A DNA stretch of 64,000 nt from Mangrovibacterium diazotrophicum (GTDB lineage: Bacteria; Bacteroidota; Bacteroidia; Bacteroidales; Prolixibacteraceae). Position numbers and translations under genes: made by a program. Position 1 is the first letter of the stretch. Each line of letters opens with the position of its first letter. Where the stretch lies: contig NZ_RAPN01000006.1 of the NCBI RefSeq assembly GCF_003610535.1, positions 168,724 through 232,723 of the forward strand. The letters are read 5' to 3'. Below the pieces are notes generated by a model. The model was not told the DNA's origin, did not search any database, and saw only the letters and a list, made by a program, of their open reading frames with translations. This document shows, in pieces, positions 58,053-64,000 of this stretch.

Positions 58053-58199
58053 GAGTTTCGAGTTATGAGTTTCAAGTTACGAGTTCCAGGTTTCAAATTC
58101 CAAATTCGCTACCTAAAAACTGCGACTGCCACTGCGACTCCAACTCCTTTTTACTTTTGACTTTATACTTTCTACTTTTGACTTCTGCCTTTTACCTTC
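58053..58199. repeat. Composite degenerate heptamer/hexamer tandem repeat
   Basis: 58053-58108: eight consecutive 7-mers of the form GAGTTnC (GAGTTTC, GAGTTAT, GAGTTTC, AAGTTAC, GAGTTCC, AGGTTTC, AAATTCC, AAATTCG). 58119-58148: five 6-mers (ACTGCG, ACTGCC, ACTGCG, ACTCCA, ACTCCT). 58151-58199: seven 7-mers of the form nnACTTT (TTACTTT, TGACTTT, ATACTTT, CTACTTT, TGACTTC, TGCCTTT, TACCTTC). Together they fill nearly all of the gap between rlmB and the ABC-F gene. Confidence 0.85.
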
Positions 58200-58202
58200 C
58201 TT

Positions 58203-60158
58203 CTACCAGGTCTTTTGTTTCAGCAAATTTTCGTGCTCTTCGGTGTATTCGGCCCACTGTTCCATCACCGCTTCCAAATCCTTTTTCAGCTTTTCGTATT
58301 GCTCAAAGATGGACGGATCGCTCATGCTTTCAGGATTGGCCATTTTTTCATCCATCGCCGCGATCTCATCCTCAAGGCGGGCAATCTCGTTTTCCGATTG
58401 CTCAACCGACTTTTCGAGTTTGCTGATGGCTTTATTGATTTCCTTCCGCTCTTCGTAGCTCAGCGTACTTTCCTGTTGTGCAACTTTCTTTTCCTCCGGC
58501 TTCGCTGATTGTGAAGCGTTCGGTACTTTCTGCTCCAGCTCTTTCAGCGATTCCAGCTTTTTCTTTTGCAAAAAATCGTAGATACCGCCAAGGTGCTGCT
58601 TCACTTTCTTATTCTTGAATTCGTAAACGCACTTCACCAAACCATCCAGGAATTCACGGTCGTGCGATACAACCAGCACGGTTCCGTCGTATTCGGCCAA
58701 AGCGTTTTTCAGCATCTCTTTCGAGCGCATGTCCAGGTGGTTGGTCGGTTCGTCCATCACGAGGAAGTTCACCGGCTCCAGCATCAAACGGATCATGGCC
58801 AAACGGGTGCGCTCGCCACCGGAAAGCACCTTCACTTTCTTATCCACATCTTCGCCCGAGAACATGAAAGCCCCCAAAATATCGCGGATTTTGGTGCGAA
58901 CATCGCCTACAGCAATCTGGTCGATGGTTTCCAGCACAGTAAGGTTTTCATCCATCAGCTGGGCCTGGTTTTGGGCAAAGTAGCCCACCTTCACATTGTG
59001 GCCAATCTTCAGCTCACCGGTGTGTTCCAGCTCGCTCAAAATTACCCTCGCCAGGGTTGTTTTTCCTTCGCCGTTCTTTCCAACAAAAGCGACTTTATCG
59101 CCCCGCTCAATCACCAAATCAATATCATTCAACACCTCGAAATTGCCGTAGCTTTTCGACAGGTGTTTACATTCAACCACCACAGTACCCGACCGGATCG
59201 CCGGCGGAAACTTGATGTTCAGGCGCGAATTATCTTCTTCTTCCACCTCAATACGGTCCAGCTTTTCGAGCATCTTCGAGCGCGATTGAACCTGCACAGC
59301 CTTGGTAGCTTTGTAGCGGAACCGCTCGATGAACTGCTCCGTCTCTTCAATCAGCTTTTGCTGGTTGCGGTAGGCTGCCAGCTGCGTCTCCTTGTGCTCC
59401 TTGCGCAGTTCGAGGTATTTGCTGTAGTTGGCTTTATAGTCGTAAATGCGGCCGAGTGAAATCTCAACCGTCCGGTTAGTAACATTGTCCAGGAAGGCGC
59501 GGTCGTGCGAAACCAGCACCACGGCACCACTGTAGCTGCTCAGGAAATCTTCGAGCCACTGGATCGACTCAATGTCGAGGTGGTTGGTCGGCTCATCGAG
59601 TAAAAACACATCCGGCCGGCGGAGCAGGATTTTTGCCAACTCGATCCGCATGCGCCAGCCCCCGCTGAATTCCGACGTGTGGCGCGTAAAGTCCTTCCGC
59701 TCGAAACCCAAACCTTTCAGGGTTTGCTCAATTTCGGCTTCCATGTTATTCCCGCCAAACATCAGGTAACGATCATTCAGGTCGGTTACCCGGTGAATCA
59801 GGTTCATGTAGCTGTCCGATTCGTAATCCTCGCGGGTTGCAATTTCGTGGTTCAGGCTGTCGATCTCGTTTTTCATCGACAGGATCTCGTCGAAAGCTGT
59901 TCTGGTTTCCTCGAAAACCGTCTTGTCGTTCGACACCACCATGTGCTGCGGCAGGTAACCAATGCGTACATCTTTCGGCATCGAGATGGTTCCTTCGCTC
60001 GGGTTTTGCTTACCCGCTAACATCTTCAGCATGGTCGACTTGCCGGCCCCGTTTTTACCGGTTAAACCGATACGGTCCTTGGGCGTAATCAGGAACGACA
60101 CGCCTTTAAACAAATCAAAACCACCAAAACTCACCACCAACTGGTCAACCGAAATCAT
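58203..60158 (-). CDS. ABC-F family ATPase
   Basis: 651 aa with two nucleotide-binding domains and no membrane part. Walker A GKNGAGKST and GKNGEGKTT; signatures SGGWRMRIELAK and LSGGERTRLAMIR; Walker B LLDEPTNHLD and VMDEPTNHLD. ABC-F linker between them. The C-terminal ~100 residues form a charged coiled coil (EINKAISKLEKSVEQSENEIARLEDEIAAMDEK), as in Uup-type proteins. Acts on the ribosome to resolve stalls; antibiotic protection cannot be concluded. Confidence 0.93.
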   Translation of the reverse strand: MISVDQLVVSFGGFDLFKGVSFLITPKDRIGLTGKNGAGKSTMLKMLAGKQNPSEGTISMPKDVRIGYLPQHMVVSNDKTVFEETRTAFDEILSMKNEIDSLNHEIATREDYESDSYMNLIHRVTDLNDRYLMFGGNNMEAEIEQTLKGLGFERKDFTRHTSEFSGGWRMRIELAKILLRRPDVFLLDEPTNHLDIESIQWLEDFLSSYSGAVVLVSHDRAFLDNVTNRTVEISLGRIYDYKANYSKYLELRKEHKETQLAAYRNQQKLIEETEQFIERFRYKATKAVQVQSRSKMLEKLDRIEVEEEDNSRLNIKFPPAIRSGTVVVECKHLSKSYGNFEVLNDIDLVIERGDKVAFVGKNGEGKTTLARVILSELEHTGELKIGHNVKVGYFAQNQAQLMDENLTVLETIDQIAVGDVRTKIRDILGAFMFSGEDVDKKVKVLSGGERTRLAMIRLMLEPVNFLVMDEPTNHLDMRSKEMLKNALAEYDGTVLVVSHDREFLDGLVKCVYEFKNKKVKQHLGGIYDFLQKKKLESLKELEQKVPNASQSAKPEEKKVAQQESTLSYEERKEINKAISKLEKSVEQSENEIARLEDEIAAMDEKMANPESMSDPSIFEQYEKLKKDLEAVMEQWAEYTEEHENLLKQKTW

Positions 60159-60211
60159 AAGCCCTTTTTAAAATTGAGTCTCTTTTTGTTCCCGTTACGA
60201 AGAATTACCCA

Positions 60212-60262
60212 CCCCGGCCCTCCCTTTCCAAGGGAGGGAGATTCCGGCCATAGCCGGAATGG
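60212..60262. repeat. REP-like double-hairpin intergenic element
   Basis: A CCCTCCCTT/AAGGGAGGG hairpin (~60228-60239) is followed by the 20-bp palindrome ATTCCGGCCATAGCCGGAAT (60241-60260). The flank reads GGGTGGGGCCGG-like on the minus strand. GC-rich and unlike the surrounding AT-rich intergenic DNA. Only one copy is in this window. Confidence 0.55.
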
Positions 60263-60445
60263 GAGAGTTGAATCGGCTGCTACTTGCGCCAATTTGCCCC
60301 TACAAATAATTCCTGTGAATCGAGATTCCAAAAATTTTGAAGTGCAAAGATAACAGAAACATCTAAAGAAACCGTTAATTCGACGAAAGCGGCGCTGCAA
60401 ACTTCGGGCGCGATTTTATACCTTCGGATATCCAAATAAAAAACC

Positions 60446-61144
60446 ATGAACCCACTCCGCATCCACGTTTTACAGCATGTGCCTTTTGAAGGCCCGGCCG
60501 CCCTCACCGAATGGTTTGCAGCCAACAACTGCAGCGTAAACTACACCCGTTTTTACGAAGCGAACTCCATCCTTCCCCCACTCGACAGCTTCGACCGGCT
60601 GGTAATTATGGGTGGCCCGATGAGCGTGACCGACGAAGCCGAACACCCGTGGTTGAAGGAAGAAAAGCAGTTCATCCGCACGGCTGTCGACAACGGCAAA
60701 ACAGTGGTTGGCATTTGCCTGGGATCGCAGTTACTGGCCGCAGCGCTGGGGCAGCGGGTTTACCCGGGAAAACAGCCCGAGATTGGCTGGTTCCCGATTT
60801 ATAAAACCGAAGAAGGGAAAAACACAGAACTTTTGAAGGCTTTCCCCGACGAAACCGTCGTCTTCCACTGGCATGGCGACACTTTCGATCTGCCGCCGCA
60901 AGCCAAACGCCTGTTTTATTCGGAAGTCACCCCCAACCAATCGTTTGCGATTGGCACCAAAGTGCTGGCGCTGCAATGCCACCTCGAAGTAACCGAAGAC
61001 GCCATCGACGGGATGCTCGACGTTTTTAGCCACCACCTCATTGACGCACCGTTTGTGCAATCGGCTGAAGAAATCCGCCGGGGCTACCAGCTAATCGAAA
61101 CCAACAAGCAACTACTCTTCAGGGTGATGGATGCGTTGGATTAA
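60446..61144 (+). CDS. Class-I glutamine amidotransferase (GMP-synthase-like domain protein)
   Basis: 232 aa. GATase1 fold: VIMGGPMSVTDE, nucleophile Cys in VVGICLGSQLLAAALGQ, and LALQCHLEVTEDAI, where the usual QFHPE is QCHLE. Stand-alone; the nucleophilic elbow is intact, so it is likely an active amidase or C26-like hydrolase. No synthase partner is adjacent. Substrate unknown. Confidence 0.87.
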   Translation: MNPLRIHVLQHVPFEGPAALTEWFAANNCSVNYTRFYEANSILPPLDSFDRLVIMGGPMSVTDEAEHPWLKEEKQFIRTAVDNGKTVVGICLGSQLLAAALGQRVYPGKQPEIGWFPIYKTEEGKNTELLKAFPDETVVFHWHGDTFDLPPQAKRLFYSEVTPNQSFAIGTKVLALQCHLEVTEDAIDGMLDVFSHHLIDAPFVQSAEEIRRGYQLIETNKQLLFRVMDALD

Positions 61145-61184
61145 TTAGAAAATGCTTAACCAGCAAAACCACCAATTTCTCCTG

Positions 61185-61447
61185 TTATCAAATGATAATT
61201 ACTCGTCCGATGGTTTGGTGGAGGCATTATCAAATGATAATTGGCCGCCCAACGCGTTGGAGAGGGCATGATCAAATGATAATTGGTCGACCAACTCCCG
61301 GGGAAGCTATTATCAAATGATAATTGCTTGTCCAATCATTTTTTGGAGGCGTTATCAAATGATAATTGCTCGCCCAACTGCCAGCGGAGCCGTTATCAAA
61401 TGATCATGACCGTGCAAAACCAATTGCTCATGATCAAATGATAATTG
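61185..61447. repeat. Seven-copy ~42-bp palindrome array
   Basis: The core TTATCAAATGATAATTG (inner palindrome TTATCA-AA-TGATAA) recurs at 61185, 61227, 61269, 61310, 61352, 61393 and 61431, spaced 42, 42, 41, 42, 41 and 38 bases. The spacers often hold a second degenerate palindrome of the form CCAAn4-7TTGG, perfect in copy 2 (CCAACGCGTTGG). Copies 3 and 7 have TGATCA for TTATCA, and copy 6 has TGATCA in the right arm. Stops in TGATAA make a coding role unlikely. No cas genes; not a CRISPR. Confidence 0.9.
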
Positions 61448-61745
61448 CCTTGTCTTTGTTTATCTGCGGCCAACCCCAACCAATATTCAACTCTTGTTGA
61501 TAATTACCAAATAGGAAAAGAAGCAATTAAGCATTTTAATGTTAAATTGGGAATCGAAAAGAATAAAACAACCAAGCCCGAATACCCGTGAACCGAAATC
61601 TATCTCTTGCAAAAACGAAAGCACCAAATAACGCTGAAAATTCATTGGAACGGTCGGTTGATGGAGCTTTGGGAAATCGCCGTTATAAGCGATATATAAT
61701 ACACCCGTCATATACACAGACGTTACCAAACATTTTGAAAGAAGA
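61448..61745. other. Non-coding stretch between the 42-bp array and the first cassette-like gene
   Basis: About 300 bases with no supported gene. ATAACG (61628-61633) and CGTTAT (61681-61686) are inverted and could be a degenerate attC-like pair. GTTACCAAAC at 61722-61731 is the left end of the first cassette-like unit. No integrase gene and no clear attI seen. Confidence 0.5.
61722..61731 (+). repeat. Left end of cassette-like unit 1
   Basis: GTTACCAAAC, exact inverse of GTTTGGTAAC at 62355-62364 on the far side of the gene; the match continues loosely into a T-rich flank (ATTTTG against the complement of AAAAAC). Confidence 0.65.
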
Positions 61746-62348
61746 ATGAAACCAAAGATTTTAATAATACTTACCGTTATTTTGACAATTGGTTCTCAAT
61801 GTGCCAACGGACAGGAAATCTTTGACACCATTCGAAAATATCGGGTTGAAAGAATAAAAAAAGAAAATCCAAAATCCTTTGACTCCGAGGCAAAAGAGAC
61901 AATTAATTCTGGAATCTCGGAGTTGGAAAAAGTTTTTTCAATAATAAAAAAGAAATATAAAACGGACTTTACGGTAATTGACAGTTTATTCATAATAAGT
62001 GGATATGACTTAGAGACTGGATTTTCTAACGGACGGATTTGGGATAAAAAAGGAAACGAATTCAGATTTGAGAGAAAATTCGAATTAAAAAACTTCAAGA
62101 TTGAAAACGAGACACTTTCTGTAGAGAAAGTCACTCCAAAATATCTTTCAAGGGCTGAGTTTCCAATACTCCAAGACTTTGACCCATTAATTGAATTAAT
62201 AGAGAAAAAAGATACATCTGAGATATTTAAACTTCAATCGGAGAACGCAACATTAAGTGGATGGAGTTATAATGTTTCGATAATAACACATTATAATGGG
62301 AAATATAAAATATTCGAATTTCCGTTGTCTAGTTTTTGGATAAAATGA
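61746..62348 (+). CDS. Hypothetical secreted protein (cassette-like gene 1)
   Basis: 200 aa. Signal peptide MKPKILIILTVILTIGSQCANGQ; the Cys in SQC could also allow lipidation, but the lipobox is poor. The mature part is Lys/Glu/Ile/Phe-rich with alternating short strands (ETGFSNGRIWDKKGNEFRFER, YNGKYKIFEFPLSSFWIK). No family recognised. Clearly more AT-rich than the housekeeping genes, and bounded by matching inverted ends (61722 and 62355), so probably mobile cargo. A purine-rich GAAAGAAG just before the ATG may be its ribosome-binding site. Confidence 0.65.
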   Translation: MKPKILIILTVILTIGSQCANGQEIFDTIRKYRVERIKKENPKSFDSEAKETINSGISELEKVFSIIKKKYKTDFTVIDSLFIISGYDLETGFSNGRIWDKKGNEFRFERKFELKNFKIENETLSVEKVTPKYLSRAEFPILQDFDPLIELIEKKDTSEIFKLQSENATLSGWSYNVSIITHYNGKYKIFEFPLSSFWIK

Positions 62349-62354
62349 AAAAAC

Positions 62355-62492
62355 GTTTGGTAACAAATTGCAAATTGCATTGCGGGTGCAGTGGTGTGCT
62401 TTGTCTCTGCTCCTTTCTTGACCTTCATGTCCTATCGGACACTGAAGCTCTTCGAAATCCGCAACGACAACTTGCAAGTGACCGTTACCAGC
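62355..62492. repeat. attC-like foldable spacer A between cassette-like genes 1 and 2
   Basis: Starts with GTTTGGTAAC (62355-62364) and ends with GTTACCAGC (62484-62492). Inner pairings in order are GGTAAC/GTTACC, TTGCAA (62368-62373)/TTGCAA (62472-62477) and TTGCGG (62380-62385)/CCGCAA (62459-62464). A central hairpin spans CTTCA-TGTCC to GGACA-TGAAG (62423-62447). The interrupted long stem is what attC sites look like, but the core is GTTAC rather than GTTRRRY. Confidence 0.6.
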
Positions 62493-62509
62493 AAGCAAAA
62501 TAAAGCATA

Positions 62510-63772
62510 ATGGAAACTAAGGAGATAAAATTTAAAAATAAAAAAGCAATTAGAGTCTATCCTGAGAATGATGACTTTATGACTGTAAAAGAAATGTTCA
62601 GTGATGGCAGCTGGATTGTTTATCCATTCAGATATGATGATGAGAAAGGAACAATATCTCCTAGATATGAAAACATTATCTCCATTAAGATTGATAAGAA
62701 GACAAAAGTTGAAAAAGGACTTTATCAGAATATAAATTACGGATTAGGATTTACATCCAAAGCAAGAGAAATACCAACTTATATTCAGAAAAAATTCCCA
62801 AAAGTCAAGCACATTGTGATTTCAAATAGCTTAAAGGAAAGTGATGTTAAAGGTGAAACAATATACTTTTCATTGACAGCCTTTAACAATATTATAGGGA
62901 CACTCTATGGCACAAAGGACTTTCATAAAAAAGAAGTCGAAGAAAATATTGGAGCTGAGTTTTTCGGTTATTTTACAGATTTGTTTGACTATAAGGAACC
63001 AGGGTATGTTGGTGATGATATTTTTAACAGGTATCTTCCTTATGACTCATTTGAAGGTTTAACTGAAAATGATTTTAAAACAATCGAAAAAATAATAAAA
63101 CACGTTCCAATAAAGGTCTCATCAAAAACTATTGTAACGACAAGGGAAACGGTTGATAAGATATATCTTGAGAACATTATTGACAAGTTTTCTGGATTAA
63201 TGGAAAAATCTGTTACGACTAAAGAAGCCATTGAAAGATTAGAAAAACAGTGGCAAAAATTCTTTAAACAAAACTCATGGTTATTAGCCCAACTCTTCTA
63301 TTCACCTGTGACATTGTTTGAAGATGAAGCTTATGTTGGAGGAAAAGAAGTGACTAATAAAAATGGTAAGCTAGCAGACTTTTTATATAAGAATGAGTTT
63401 GACAATGTTGCTTTAATAGAAATAAAAACGCATTTAACACCATTGATGGAATCATCTCCTTATCGTGGAACAGATGTTTTTGCGACTTCAAAAGATGTTA
63501 ATGGAGGATTGAGTCAGGTTTTAAATCAACGTGATAATTTATTAAAGGAATTTCATGGACTCAGATACAAAAGTAAAGAGGACTTTGAAGCATTTAATCC
63601 TCATTGCTTATTACTTGTTGGAAAATATGAGGAATTAGATAAAGACCAAAGTAAATCTTTTGAATTATTTAGGAATAGTAACAAGGACGTTACTATTGTA
63701 ACTTTCGATGAACTTGAAAAGAAAATTCAGTCGATGTACGGCATTATGACTGGAGAAATAAAAGGAAATTAA
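62510..63772 (+). CDS. sduA: Shedu anti-phage defence protein SduA (DUF4263 nuclease), cassette-like gene 2
   Basis: 420 aa, no signal peptide. The N-terminal ~240 residues are a variable sensor-like region (e.g. SDGSWIVYPFRYDDEKGTISPRYENI). The C-terminal ~242-408 matches the DUF4263 PD-(D/E)xK nuclease: EKQWQKFFKQNSWLL helix, GKLADFLYKNEFDNVALIEIKT with D290, E304 and K306, then a Gln-bearing helix GGLSQVLNQRDNLL and HCLLLVGKYEEL. Shedu is a single-gene anti-phage system whose nuclease is triggered during infection. AT-rich, with cassette-like inverted ends. All visible catalytic residues are intact. Confidence 0.85.
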   Translation: METKEIKFKNKKAIRVYPENDDFMTVKEMFSDGSWIVYPFRYDDEKGTISPRYENIISIKIDKKTKVEKGLYQNINYGLGFTSKAREIPTYIQKKFPKVKHIVISNSLKESDVKGETIYFSLTAFNNIIGTLYGTKDFHKKEVEENIGAEFFGYFTDLFDYKEPGYVGDDIFNRYLPYDSFEGLTENDFKTIEKIIKHVPIKVSSKTIVTTRETVDKIYLENIIDKFSGLMEKSVTTKEAIERLEKQWQKFFKQNSWLLAQLFYSPVTLFEDEAYVGGKEVTNKNGKLADFLYKNEFDNVALIEIKTHLTPLMESSPYRGTDVFATSKDVNGGLSQVLNQRDNLLKEFHGLRYKSKEDFEAFNPHCLLLVGKYEELDKDQSKSFELFRNSNKDVTIVTFDELEKKIQSMYGIMTGEIKGN

Positions 63773-63781
63773 TAAATGCCA

Positions 63782-63918
63782 GCTGGTAACAATGTATATA
63801 CGTAATGCGGGGCGATTTGGTAAATTTGAGCATTAAAGCATTTAATAAACTTTGTAGCGGTTTGATAGTGAAGTGCCTTTAAATCCCGCACTACGCATAT
63901 TCGAGCCGTTATGCAGCA
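63782..63918. repeat. attC-like foldable spacer B between cassette-like genes 2 and 3
   Basis: Starts with GCTGGTAAC (63782-63790), the inverse of GTTACCAGC at the left end of gene 2. Ends with GTTATGCAGCA (63908-63918). ATATACGTAATGCGGG (63796-63811) pairs with CCCGCACTACGCATAT (63885-63900), 14 of 16 positions as Watson-Crick pairs and two as G-T wobbles, enclosing a 73-base AT-rich loop. Confidence 0.65.
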
Positions 63919-63931
63919 TAATAAAAACGCT

Positions 63932-64000
63932 ATGAAACAACTTTTTACACTTTTTTTATTGACCAGTTTTTTCTTGACAGGTTACAGTCAAGATTTTAAA
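63932..64000 (+). CDS. Partial gene of a secreted protein (cassette-like gene 3), cut by window end
   Basis: Only the first 23 codons are visible: MKQLFTLFLLTSFFLTGYSQ then DFK, a Bacteroidota-style signal peptide. It starts 14 bases after the GTTATGCAGCA core of spacer B, the same geometry as genes 1 and 2. Function cannot be read. Confidence 0.6.
   Translation, partial: MKQLFTLFLLTSFFLTGYSQDFK

Noticed and set aside
58566..59459. 297-residue plus-strand frame inside the ABC-F gene
   Set aside because: Antisense shadow of a conserved two-domain ATPase.
61185..61447. CRISPR array
   Set aside because: The 17-base repeats are palindromic and degenerate, the unit is 42 bases, spacers share a CCAA..TTGG pattern and no cas gene is present.
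61487..61729. 80-residue minus-strand frame left of cassette gene 1
   Set aside because: No family signal or good start, and it crosses the inverted cassette end.
62253..62498. 81-residue minus-strand frame across spacer A
   Set aside because: It runs through the attC-like stem and the end of gene 1; the apparent frame follows from the palindromic sequence.

Overview
Organism. The window looks like a chromosome segment of a Bacteroidota bacterium, probably an anaerobic or facultative member of class Bacteroidia. Evidence: a SusC/SusD polysaccharide-utilisation locus with ECF-sigma/FecR control, GH97, DUF4959/DUF5000-type lipoproteins, and -7 boxes of the Bacteroidota form TAnnTTTG (e.g. 17810-17817, 37849-37856, 48762-48769). 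Rubredoxin and flavodiiron proteins suggest a lifestyle needing oxygen detoxification. Finer taxonomy is inference. I found no rRNA, tRNA, CRISPR array or prophage. || Layout. 1-1140: 3' part of a GH97 glycosidase. 1380-5089: flavin reductase-rubredoxin and a secreted M16 protease. 5163-15349: one regulated SusC/D locus read leftward (sigma, FecR, STN-type SusC, SusD, two surface-lipoprotein candidates), closed by a terminator. 16040-26086: housekeeping and envelope genes (C69 dipeptidase, rplS, YitT-like, patatin-barrel, an odd repeat/ConA-fold protein, class-I amidotransferase, prfC). 26197-27181: a precise 42-bp minisatellite joined to a REP-hairpin/RAYT transposase unit. 27321-37712: UPF0316, serA, tkt, SGNH hydrolase, AAA ATPase, galacturonate genes uxaB-uxaA behind a double operator, and flavodiiron protein. 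37875-48606: mltG, a duplicated small secreted protein, murB, glycosyltransferase, small lipoprotein, ftsE, and a TPR/beta-barrel pair. 48951-61144: gyrB, LOG protein, M64 peptidase, MscS channel, amtB between two Lrp/AsnC paralogues, rlmB, ABC-F, amidotransferase. 61185-64000: a second 42-bp array, then AT-rich accessory genes arranged like integron cassettes. || How parts work together. The STN domain of SusC, FecR and the ECF sigma factor form a trans-envelope signalling loop that would induce the locus on glycan binding. UxaB and UxaA catalyse consecutive steps of galacturonate breakdown. The rubredoxin fusion (1380-2111) and the flavodiiron protein (36522-37712) could form an electron chain reducing O2 or NO although they are 34 kb apart. 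Two Lrp-type regulators flank the ammonium transporter. || Most interesting part. At 61722-64000 three co-oriented genes are separated by about 140-base, strongly foldable spacers. Each complete unit begins and ends with its own matching inverted ends (GTTACCAAAC/GTTTGGTAAC; GTTACCAGC/GCTGGTAAC). That is the signature of integron gene cassettes with attC-like sites. The core is not the canonical GTTRRRY and no integrase is visible. The middle cassette encodes a Shedu (SduA, DUF4263) anti-phage nuclease, so this may be a Bacteroidota cassette array storing defence genes.
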